From UBA11524 sp963590165 (GTDB lineage: Bacteria; Bacillota; Clostridia; Christensenellales; Aristaeellaceae), in NCBI GenBank assembly GCA_963590165.1, contig CAVANO010000012.1, positions 1 through 64,000 of the forward strand: DNA of 64,000 nt. Reading direction: 5' to 3'. The translations under genes and the position numbers were made by a program. Below, piece after piece: positions 8,247-17,925 of this stretch; the first letter of the stretch is position 1, and the number at the start of each line of letters is the position of its first letter. The notes under the pieces were generated by a model that worked only from the letters and a program-made list of their open reading frames with translations, ran no database searches and was not told the DNA's origin.

Positions 8247-8464
8247 AACCGCATCGAGGACGATGCATTAACGGGGCTTGGGGCATGTCCCCAACAAGCA
8301 AAGTGGCAAAAGTAAAACGTTGCCCCTGCTTGCCCAATCAAAAATCTCGAATTTGAGATAAAACGTGCAAGCAGGGGTTGCGCATGCCAAACGGCATTTT
8401 GCAAACAAGCTTGTTGGTGCTGGTCGCCCCAAGCCCTTGCTAATGCATCGTGGGCGATGCGGTT
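8247..8464. repeat. Long imperfect palindrome (218 bp)
   Basis: The left arm from AACCGCATCG (8247) is mirrored by the right arm ending CGATGCGGTT (8464). Further paired blocks include ACGATGCATTA, GGGCTTGGGGC, CCAACAAGC and CCCCTGCTTGC. At the centre 8344-8359 is ATCTCGAATTTGAGAT. As RNA it would fold into one long interrupted hairpin. It lies between the exporter operon and the integrase scar, with no gene of its own. It resembles a MITE or a structured noncoding RNA; I cannot assign a family. The rest of 8465-8620 holds only small inverted repeats. Confidence 0.7.
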
Positions 8465-8620
8465 ATAGGTCACTTTGACGAATCGTAATTTGTCCATAAA
8501 TTGAATTAGCGAGAAAAGCGTGCACTCCTGTTCGAGAGAAAGTCTGAATTTCTCTTGACTAGTTTTCATGAACACGCGTCAAAGTTCCATCGAAAATTCG
8601 TGCAGTAAATTCCCCTTTTG

Positions 8621-9056
8621 TCACGCTGCGGGGTTGAGCAAGATGCGAATATCCGGCGGACGTCCCGCGCCTTGATGCTCAGGAATGATTTGACGGAGAT
8701 AGCCAGGCTCCTCCAGAAGCTGCAGCGTCGGAATCAGATCTTCCGATTTGCGGAAGAATTTGCTGCGGCAAGTCTGGAACAAATCGAAACGCTTCACCTC
8801 CGATTGACCAAACTTCGCAAGCTTCGCCCACACGAATCTTGCTTTTCGGATGCTCGCATCGCCGCTCATCATCGAATAAGCACAGCTGGCATGAGCCAGA
8901 AAGTACTTGCCGATTTCAATTGCCCTGCGGATTGTATCATCCGAGATTTCGCAATCGTCTTCATGTCGGCGCAATGCAAGAGCCCCGCGATACGAAGGAC
9001 CGTTCCGATGTACTTATTCGCACAGTTGGCAATGCGTAACCGTTCTGCGAACCGCC
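8621..9056 (-). pseudogene. DUF3987 (primase/helicase-like) C-terminal remnant, frameshifted
   Basis: The minus strand encodes ERLRIANCANKYIGTVLRIA...GLLHCADM in one frame, then switches near 8955 to EISDDTIRRAIEIGKYFLAH... in another, down to a stop at 8621. Together these match the C-terminus of DUF3987 proteins, which are common in integrative elements and phages. The upstream (N-terminal) part is missing and the fragment butts directly against an integrase fragment on the other strand. It is a decayed piece of a mobile element, not a working gene. Family recognised from memory of the GLLHC and ISDDTI patterns. Confidence 0.75.
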
Positions 9057-9284
9057 GAATGGCTGACGACGTGGCTGAACACCTACTGCCTGTCCCTCAA
9101 GGACTCGACGCGCCATAAGTACCAGACAGCCATCCAGAGCAGCCGTTTCGCCGACGTCTACTATGTCATGCTCTTCACCGGTCTTCGCCGCGTCCAGCGC
9201 GACCAGATTGCCCGCCGCCTTTCCGCCGGACAGTCATGGAACAATCCCAACAATTTTGTTTTCACCAACGAGGTCGGTGAACAA
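9051..9284 (+). pseudogene. Tyrosine recombinase (integrase) remnant
   Basis: The plus strand reads TAEWLTTWLNTYCLSLKDST then RHKYQTAIQS, the core-binding start of a phage/ICE tyrosine integrase. It jumps to ADVYYVMLFTGLRR, the first catalytic box, and then to DQIARRLSAGQSWNN and FVFTNEVGEQ. Pieces between these are deleted, and the catalytic HxxR and Tyr end is absent. The open frame continues to 9686 only because it overlaps tyrA on the other strand. This is a scar of an integrated element next to tyrA. Confidence 0.75.
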
Positions 9285-9315
9285 GGGTCTTCGACCCTTG
9301 ACCCGTTTTGCGACG
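9283..9315. repeat. Hairpin fragment of the dispersed repeat family
   Basis: AAGGGTC-TTC-GACCCTT followed by GACCCGTTTTGCGAC. It resembles the repeat fragment at 37431-37457 and marks the end of the integrase remnant. Confidence 0.4.
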
Positions 9316-9354
9316 GAGTCCACACATTTGCATGCAGGTTCCGCATGTTGCGTT

Positions 9355-10194
9355 TTAAGCTTCCGTCAGGCGTTCCTTGGTTTCACGACCCTCGCGCAGG
9401 AGGCGCATCATCGCATCCTCATCCTGATCCCGCAGGGCATCGCGGTATTCCGTCACGCGCTGAACAAGATCCTCCACCACAGGCAGCAGCGCCTCGCGGT
9501 TATCAAAGAACAGTTCCGTCCACATCGCTTCATTCAGCCGCGCGACACGCGTCATGTCCGCAAAGCTGCCGGCAGAAAAGCCGCGGTGCTTGTCCGCAAG
9601 AGGACATTTCACATAGGCGCTGGATACAATGTGTGCCAACTGGGACGTGTACGCAATCATCTCGTCATGCACCTTGGGCGTGGTGAACTGCACGCGGCGG
9701 AAGCCGAGCGACAGGAAGAAATCGCGCGCGAGCTGCAGCACGGCAGGATCCTCGTCCGGACGTCCGCAGAGAATCATGGATGCATGGTCAAACAGGTCGT
9801 CCCGGGCATACTTGAAGCCGCTGTGCTCACGCCCTGCCATGGGATGTCCGCCGATATAGTGCCATGCCTGACCCTCGCTGACGTCATACAGCGCACTGCA
9901 GATAACCTGCTTGACGCCGCCGCAGTCAATCACGAGGCTGCCGGGCTTGAAATCATCCTTGTGTGCGGTGACATAATCAATAATCGCCTGCGGATACAGG
10001 CAAACGAGCACAATGTCGCACTTCGGCAGCTGTTCCGCCGTCAGTTCGCCGTCAATCGCCTCCATCAGGAAGGCGCGCTGCATCGTTTCTGCGCTGATGT
10101 CATAGCCATAAACGGTGTACGGCGTATGGAGCTTAATGGTTTTCGCGAGTGAACCGCCAATGAGACCGAGCCCTACAATGCCAATCGTTTGCAT
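9355..10194 (-). CDS. tyrA: Prephenate dehydrogenase
   Basis: A 279-residue protein. The N-terminal Rossmann fold reads TIGIVGLGLIGGSLAK. IDCGGVKQ and IGGHPMAGREHSGF are typical of the NAD-dependent dehydrogenase that turns prephenate into 4-hydroxyphenylpyruvate for tyrosine. There is no ACT domain, so feedback by tyrosine may act elsewhere. The start is the ATG at 10194; GGGGGA precedes it inside the 3' arm of a hairpin (10200-10250). The gene lies downstream of the E2-like gene. The decayed mobile element begins within about 70 bp of its 3' end. Confidence 0.93.
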   Translation of the reverse strand: MQTIGIVGLGLIGGSLAKTIKLHTPYTVYGYDISAETMQRAFLMEAIDGELTAEQLPKCDIVLVCLYPQAIIDYVTAHKDDFKPGSLVIDCGGVKQVICSALYDVSEGQAWHYIGGHPMAGREHSGFKYARDDLFDHASMILCGRPDEDPAVLQLARDFFLSLGFRRVQFTTPKVHDEMIAYTSQLAHIVSSAYVKCPLADKHRGFSAGSFADMTRVARLNEAMWTELFFDNREALLPVVEDLVQRVTEYRDALRDQDEDAMMRLLREGRETKERLTEA

Positions 10195-10199
10195 ACAAA

Positions 10200-10250
10200 A
10201 AATCCCCCGTTCTTCCGCAGACTTCAAATCTGCACTACAACGGAGGATTT
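10200..10250 (-). promoter_or_regulatory. Hairpin covering the tyrA ribosome site
   Basis: On the minus strand AAATCCTCCGTT pairs fully (one U.G) with AACGGGGGATTT. An inner stem GCAGA/TCTGC lies within. The 3' arm holds the GGGGGA ribosome site, then TTTTTT, then the tyrA ATG six bases on. It can act as a terminator after the upstream gene or hide the ribosome site. The wobble pair forms only in minus-strand RNA, which supports a function there. Confidence 0.7.
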
Positions 10251-10275
10251 CGACAGGGGTTCGTGCTTTTCCTGC

Positions 10276-11196
10276 TTACGCCTTTTTGTTCTTTTTCGCC
10301 TTGGCTGCCTTCTGCTCGGCAAGCTTCGGCACATGGTATTCACACTTTTCATCGAAGCGGACGGATTCCGGCGGCTTTTCGAGCTCCTCAGGATGGCTGA
10401 GCAGATGGGACATGGTGCCGAAGAAGCCCGCATAATGCGCGCCGGAGCAGATGCGTTCATCCGCTGTGATGCCAATGGGCAGGAAGCGCTTCATGCGCGT
10501 TTCGCCCTTTTCGACCACGGCAACCTTCTCGACCGTGCCCATGCCGAAGAACAGGCTGGTCGAGCCGAAATTATAGATGTGATGGTTCACGTGGTGCAGA
10601 CCGATCGAGGCGTTATTGGTAATATACATGCTGGTATGGAAGGGCAGCTCATCGAGCAGCGCATTGGGACAGAGCCCGTATCGGTCGAGCAGGCGGACAA
10701 TCATCACGAGGAACGTCGCAAGACCGGGAATGACCAGCGCCGCCTTTGCAAGCTTATCAGCGAAATTCTTGGTGTCAGCGCCGCGGTTCGCCTCGATAAC
10801 ATCGTTCATGCGGTCGCGGACATCGTAGATGGTATCGGTCAGGTCGTACTTGATTTTGACCGCCGTTTCGCCCTTGGACGCATCCTGCGGATCCTTGAGG
10901 ATGGTAAAGGACACAGCGCACATCTTCCGCCCGAAGAACTGTTTGTTCATGATAAAGCGGTTGATTTCCGGATGCTGCGAGATGGAACGGATGAACGCCG
11001 CGATGATGATCTGCATGAAAGTAATCTTCTCGCCCTTCGCGGCCTGTGCAGCGATATAGCGCGTCAGAAGCTCATAGTCGATGCGGTGCTGCAGAAAGAC
11101 CTGCGCATCGCAGCGCATCGGCATCAGGTAGGGCGTAATGCCGACGATGGGGTCGATGGACGAAACGCGCCGTCCGTCCGGTCTGAATCCAAACAT
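10276..11196 (-). CDS. 2-oxoacid dehydrogenase E2-fold protein, catalytic residues lost
   Basis: A 306-residue protein with the chloramphenicol acetyltransferase/E2 catalytic fold but no lipoyl or subunit-binding domain. It runs from DPIVGITPYLMP near the N-terminus to a Lys-rich tail. The catalytic box of E2 enzymes, DHRxxDGA, reads DERICSGA at 246-253: His is Glu247 and Asp is Ser251. Standard acyl transfer is therefore unlikely. GAGGGG precedes the ATG at 11196 and the promoter is at 11279-11306. Similar single-domain proteins occur in Clostridia (recalled). The role is unknown; it could be a structural or binding protein. Confidence 0.75.
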   Translation of the reverse strand: MFGFRPDGRRVSSIDPIVGITPYLMPMRCDAQVFLQHRIDYELLTRYIAAQAAKGEKITFMQIIIAAFIRSISQHPEINRFIMNKQFFGRKMCAVSFTILKDPQDASKGETAVKIKYDLTDTIYDVRDRMNDVIEANRGADTKNFADKLAKAALVIPGLATFLVMIVRLLDRYGLCPNALLDELPFHTSMYITNNASIGLHHVNHHIYNFGSTSLFFGMGTVEKVAVVEKGETRMKRFLPIGITADERICSGAHYAGFFGTMSHLLSHPEELEKPPESVRFDEKCEYHVPKLAEQKAAKAKKNKKA

Positions 11197-11278
11197 GATG
11201 TCCCCTCTTTTCCTCTGCCTGCAGCCGTGTGACAGATACAAATCAATGAATATCAAAAATGAATCAGCTGCAAGTTTC

Positions 11279-11306
11279 ATTGTAAGGATTTTGCCGGATT
11301 TGTCAA
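11279..11306 (-). promoter_or_regulatory. Promoter of the E2-like gene and tyrA
   Basis: Minus-strand -35 TTGACA (11301-11306), 16-bp spacer, -10 TACAAT (11279-11284). The leader to the ATG at 11196 is about 75 nt. It follows the terminator of the gene upstream. Confidence 0.7.
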
Positions 11307-11330
11307 GGATTTGTAACCCCATGCAAAGAA

Positions 11331-11363
11331 AAAGCCGACCTGATTCAGCATCAGACCGGCTTT
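11331..11363 (-). terminator. Terminator of the peptidoglycan-binding protein gene
   Basis: Minus strand AAAGCCGGTCTGAT pairs with ATCAGGTCGGCTTT around GCTGA (an internal G-T mismatch pair), then TTCTTT. It overlaps only the few bases before the stop at 11367. Confidence 0.85.
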
Positions 11364-11366
11364 GCA

Positions 11367-12836
11367 TTACCAAGTTGCCTTCATTGCCTGTTCAACGCAC
11401 TTCTGATGGTCTTCATCGACGCGGTTGGTGCCGTTCGTCTTGCTGCCGTAGAAGTGGAGGCAGAACTGACCGTCAAAGTTGTTGTCGAGAATCGTGTTGT
11501 CGCCGTGCGGCTCGGAATAGATGGAGGCGGCGTACACATGCCCGTTGTACTTCACCAGCACCGCGCGGCGGCGCCAGGAGAATGAGCCTCCGTTAATCTT
11601 CTTGAGGATCGCGGTATCCTCGGCAGTAAGCGGCTCGGCGTCGAGGTGATTGCCGCAGCTCTGTTCCTTCGCGCTGAACACAAGTCCGGTGCTGACGTCC
11701 TTCACCTGGAAGGTCGCACCGCTGGGAATGACATTCTTGCCGCCATTGAACCAGTCAAGGCGTTCGGTCGTATATGTCGTCGACGTTGTCGAGCCGCTCT
11801 TCAGCGCCTCTTCGATTTTTGCCAGCGTTGCAGAGCCTGCCACGCCGTCCACCGTCAGCCCGTACTTCTTCTGGAATGCACGGACAGCGTTTTCGGTCGC
11901 AGTGCCGAAGGAACCGTCAACGCTTGCGGTATAGAAGCCGAGCTTTTTGAGGTTTGTCTGCAGCGTCTTGACCTTCGTGCCGATGGCACCGTTTTCGAGG
12001 CGGTCGTCGTTCTTTGTCGTGCTGCTTGAACTGCTGGAGCTGCTGGAGCTGCTGGACGAGGCGTTCTGCAGCTTCTTGAGCGTCGCCGAGCCGACAACGC
12101 CGTCCACCGTCAGCCCGTATTTCTTCTGGAACGCGACAACGGCCTTGTACGTGCCCGAACCGAAATTGCCGTCGATGCTGCCCGAATAGAAACCGAGCTG
12201 CTTGAGCAGCGTCTGCACCTGCTTGACCGCACTGCCTGTGCTGCCGATGCGCATCTTGCCGTCATCGGTCGATGCGGATGAGGAAGATGAACTGTCGGAT
12301 GTCTTTGTCGCGGCAGAATACAGGCTGTTGAGCTTCTTGAGCGTCGCAGTGCCTGCAACGCCGTCCGCTGTCAGGTTATACTTCTTCTGGAATGCCTTAA
12401 CGGCCTTTTCAGTCGTTTCGCCGAAAGCGCCGTCAACCGTTGCGGTATAGAATCCGAGTTTCTTGAGCTTCGTCTGCAGGTCACGCACAGCACTGCCGGT
12501 GCTGCCCTTCTCAAGGGAACTCGAGGAGGACGAGGTTGTCTTGGCGGTTGTGGTTGTGCTGGACGATGACGTTTTGGTGACCTTCACATAATTTTTATAA
12601 ACATAGCCGGTATATTTGCCGTAGGTGACCTTATACCAGCTTCCGCTTGTACCGACGATTTCGAGTGTGGTACCTTTAGGCAGCGTCTGCAGGGCATCGC
12701 TGGCTGAGGAAGCCTTTTCGCGCAGCATCAGCTTCGTTGCGGTAACAGTTGCCGTATCTGCAAGCGCAGAGGCACTGCCGATCATCATCACCGCGAGCGT
12801 GCCGCAAAGCAGTCGGCGCAATCCTTTAGGCATCAT
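11367..12836 (-). CDS. Secreted SH3b and triple peptidoglycan-binding domain protein
   Basis: A 489-residue exported protein. It has a signal peptide (to about residue 27, SASALAD), an SH3b domain (about 28-88, LMLREKASS...YVKV), then three PG_binding_1 domains each with GFYxxxxDGxFG and a KKYxLTxDGVxGxxTL ending, joined by Ser-rich linkers. The last 130 residues (RLDWFNGGKNVIPSGATF...) form a separate domain that I cannot name; it may be catalytic or wall-binding. The ATG at 12836 has AGGAG 8 nt upstream; a GTG at 12845 has no room for a ribosome site. It has its own promoter and terminator. Confidence 0.88.
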   Translation of the reverse strand: MMPKGLRRLLCGTLAVMMIGSASALADTATVTATKLMLREKASSASDALQTLPKGTTLEIVGTSGSWYKVTYGKYTGYVYKNYVKVTKTSSSSTTTTAKTTSSSSSSLEKGSTGSAVRDLQTKLKKLGFYTATVDGAFGETTEKAVKAFQKKYNLTADGVAGTATLKKLNSLYSAATKTSDSSSSSSASTDDGKMRIGSTGSAVKQVQTLLKQLGFYSGSIDGNFGSGTYKAVVAFQKKYGLTVDGVVGSATLKKLQNASSSSSSSSSSSSSTTKNDDRLENGAIGTKVKTLQTNLKKLGFYTASVDGSFGTATENAVRAFQKKYGLTVDGVAGSATLAKIEEALKSGSTTSTTYTTERLDWFNGGKNVIPSGATFQVKDVSTGLVFSAKEQSCGNHLDAEPLTAEDTAILKKINGGSFSWRRRAVLVKYNGHVYAASIYSEPHGDNTILDNNFDGQFCLHFYGSKTNGTNRVDEDHQKCVEQAMKATW

Positions 12837-12863
12837 GGGCGTCACTCCTTCCTGTATAACGTG

Positions 12864-12892
12864 ATTTTATTACAAAATTGTTGCAATGTCAA
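12864..12892 (-). promoter_or_regulatory. Promoter of the peptidoglycan-binding protein gene
   Basis: Minus-strand -35 TTGACA (12887-12892), 17-bp spacer, -10 TAAAAT (12864-12869), with a leader of about 20 nt to the ATG at 12836. Confidence 0.8.
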
Positions 12893-12949
12893 GGGGAAAA
12901 GAACATCAAATTGTAAACATTTCGATGACAGAAGAAAAGCAATGCCCTC

Positions 12950-13420
12950 TTATTTTACTCTTGCCTTTGCAGTATAGCTTTCGACATCAATGCGGATGAC
13001 CGAGACCGCGTCCGCCATGCGCACGTCAAACGTGAAATCCTCGCCGGTCTGCGTCTTCATCAGCAAGCGAAGCCCTTCGCACTTTTCCTGCGAATCCGTC
13101 AGGATAACGCCCCTGCCGCGTGCCATGATGCTTTTGTACATTGCGCCGTACTGACAGGCGATTTCGCCGGGAACAAGCTGTTCTCCGCAGTCGATTTCCG
13201 CGAACACGCGGTCATCCGCCTTCAGGCAGTCCAACTTATGTCCTTCCTTTGCGCAATGGACATACAGCGTCAGCCTGCCATCTGCAAACCGATAGCCGTA
13301 ATGCATCGGCACGACATACGGGTATTCGCCGTCATGCATGCCCAGATGAAGGATTCGCGCACCGGCAAGGATCTCCTCGATTTGCTGAAGTTCCGTGATA
13401 TTCCGATCGTTTCTCCGCAT
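12950..13420 (-). CDS. Pyridoxamine 5'-phosphate oxidase-family protein, NimA-like
   Basis: A 156-residue split-barrel flavoprotein. MRRNDRNIT at the start and YPYVVPMHYGYR near 33-44 are typical of the NimA group, which binds FMN or similar cofactors and includes nitroimidazole reductases. The ATG at 13420 has GGAGG about 13 nt upstream. A longer frame upstream is an artefact antisense to the reductase gene. It is divergent from the reductase at 13502, which may share a redox role. The true substrate cannot be read from sequence. Confidence 0.85.
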   Translation of the reverse strand: MRRNDRNITELQQIEEILAGARILHLGMHDGEYPYVVPMHYGYRFADGRLTLYVHCAKEGHKLDCLKADDRVFAEIDCGEQLVPGEIACQYGAMYKSIMARGRGVILTDSQEKCEGLRLLMKTQTGEDFTFDVRMADAVSVIRIDVESYTAKARVK

Positions 13421-13439
13421 GATTTTGCTGCTCCTCCGC

Positions 13440-13468
13440 TTGCAATCACATCCGAATCGGGGTACAAT
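13440..13468 (+). promoter_or_regulatory. Promoter of the flavodoxin-fold reductase gene
   Basis: -35 TTGCAA (13440-13445), 17-bp spacer, -10 TACAAT (13463-13468). Transcription would start about 25 nt before the ATG at 13502. Confidence 0.7.
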
Positions 13469-13501
13469 GGGATTACTTCCCCTGATTGGAGGCATTGATT
13501 G

Positions 13502-14092
13502 ATGAAAATTCTGTTTGTCAACGGCTGCATCCGCGGCGAAAGCTCCCGCACGCTTGCCCTCGCGCACTGCTTTCTGGACGCATACACCGCTGCACATCCG
13601 TCCTGCACCCTCGAAACAGCTGACCTCAATGAAATGCGCCTGCTGCCGCTGTTCGGGGACACGCTCCGTGCGCGCGAATCTGCCGAAAGCTGGGATGATG
13701 CTGAATTTGCTCCTGCCCGTGCCTTTCGGGATGCCGGCCTCATCGTGCTTGCCGCACCGTTCTGGGAAGGCACGTTTCCTGCCGCCGTCCACGCGTATCT
13801 GGAGCACATCTGCGTCACAGGGCTTACATTCGCCTGCACTGCGCAGGGCTACACCGGTCTTTGCCGCGCAAAGCAGGCGGTCTACATCACCACGCGCGGC
13901 GGCATCTACGAAAGCGGCGAAGCTGCAGGCGATAATCACGCACCGGCGTATCTCGCGTCCATCTTCCGCATGCTCGGCATTCCCGAACTGCACATGCTTG
14001 CCGCCGAAGGGCTCGACATCCTCGGGGCGGACGTCGAAGGCATTCTCTCCGCTGCGAAGGAGAATGCCATCCGGCTTGCGCAGATGATGTGA
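13502..14092 (+). CDS. NAD(P)H-dependent FMN oxidoreductase, flavodoxin fold
   Basis: A 196-residue protein of the NAD(P)H dehydrogenase (quinone)/azoreductase family. MKILFVNGCIRGESSRTLAL is the FMN phosphate-binding loop, VLAAPFWEGTFPAAVHAYLE is the conserved second motif, and YITTRGGIY is the third. Such enzymes reduce quinones, azo dyes or nitro compounds with NAD(P)H in the cytoplasm. GGAGG lies 9 nt before the ATG; a TTG one codon earlier is less likely. It stands alone behind its own promoter, divergent from the NimA-like gene. Confidence 0.88.
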   Translation: MKILFVNGCIRGESSRTLALAHCFLDAYTAAHPSCTLETADLNEMRLLPLFGDTLRARESAESWDDAEFAPARAFRDAGLIVLAAPFWEGTFPAAVHAYLEHICVTGLTFACTAQGYTGLCRAKQAVYITTRGGIYESGEAAGDNHAPAYLASIFRMLGIPELHMLAAEGLDILGADVEGILSAAKENAIRLAQMM

Positions 14093-14129
14093 TGCCATTA
14101 TAACACGGATGCATTGCAATTGCAAAAAC

Positions 14130-14201
14130 GGTCGCGGACTTCGTCCGTTTTCTTTGACCCCTTCGGTTTTCATTTCCATAGTTGAACTTTGGCAAACAAA
14201 A
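14130..14201. repeat. Dispersed palindromic repeat, type 1 half-copy
   Basis: GCGGACTTCGTCCG hairpin, then TTTGACCCCTTCGG, then CATTTCCATAGTTGAAC and TTTGGCAAAC. This is the mirror of the element at 57531-57630. It lies just before the ileS promoter. Confidence 0.75.
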
Positions 14202-14275
14202 CAGCCGCATTGCCCATCTGCTATGAAAAAGCGCATTGCGAAGGGGTTCGGATCGAAATCAGCCAAGGTTTCCTC

Positions 14276-14304
14276 TTGCAAACAGGGCAAAAAAGCGTTA
14301 TAAT
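14276..14304 (+). promoter_or_regulatory. ileS promoter
   Basis: -35 TTGCAA (14276-14281), 17-bp spacer, -10 TATAAT (14299-14304), upstream of the T-box leader. Confidence 0.85.
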
Positions 14305-14310
14305 AGGAAA

Positions 14311-14581
14311 CAGCGCAGTGATGGGGACGGCGCAGGCATTTTTCCTCAAGCGAGCCGGAGAGGGTGCGAGCCGGCGGAAGAATCCTGATGACAAATCACC
14401 CCGGAGCGAGCCTTCCTGACCGTTTACCGCAGGGAAGGTCGGGTTCTCCCGTTACAGAGAAGGCAGGTTTGACGCCTGCGCAGAGCGGATGGGCTTTTGT
14501 CCCGTCAAGTTGGGTGGTACCGCGGATTTTTGCAAAGCGCTTTGATCCGTCCCAGTGCATGTTTGCGCCGGGGCGGTTTTT
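14311..14581 (+). promoter_or_regulatory. T-box riboswitch (isoleucine) with terminator
   Basis: The T-box core AGTTGGGTGGTACCGCGG is at 14508-14525. Stem I covers roughly 14330-14430, and a candidate specifier codon ATC is at 14395-14397, followed by the usual A. The terminator CCGTCCC (14547-14553) pairs with GGGGCGG (14570-14576), then TTTTT. Uncharged tRNA-Ile should favour the antiterminator and let ileS be read. The specifier position is inferred by eye. Confidence 0.92.
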
Positions 14582-14620
14582 GTTGCTCCCGGCAAAGTGA
14601 CAAGAACGAGGTGGAATGGT

Positions 14621-17755
<3,135 letters not shown>

Positions 17756-17789
17756 AGAATTTTCTTTCAACCGTTGTTTTTATTGCTGC

Positions 17790-17875
17790 TGAAGGCGTTC
17801 AAGGGGGCAGGAAAGCGGACAAAATCTGCCATCGCCCCCTTGACCCCTTCGCAGTGCACATTTCCATAGTAAATG
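17790..17875. repeat. Dispersed palindromic repeat, type 1
   Basis: TTCAAGGGGGC ... GCCCCCTTGACCCCTTCGC, then AGTGCACATTTCCATAG. The arms pair around a short AGCGGACAAAATCTGCCAT centre. It fills the gap between ileS and the GH4-like gene. Confidence 0.75.
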
Positions 17876-17925
17876 TTTAACCACGATTGTTCATTGTGAA
17901 CTGCTAATTGCCAAAAGGAAAGCCT

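Noticed and set aside
8247..8464. Retron msr-msd or IscB/OMEGA-type RNA
   Set aside because: No reverse transcriptase or nuclease gene is next to it; only decayed integrase and DUF3987 pieces.
8231..8575. 114-residue minus-strand frame
   Set aside because: Lies across the 218-bp palindrome, so the frame is a by-product of the structure; no ribosome site.
13421..14290. N-terminal extension of the NimA-like protein to 446 residues
   Set aside because: It is antisense to the reductase gene at 13502 and a good ribosome site supports the ATG at 13420.
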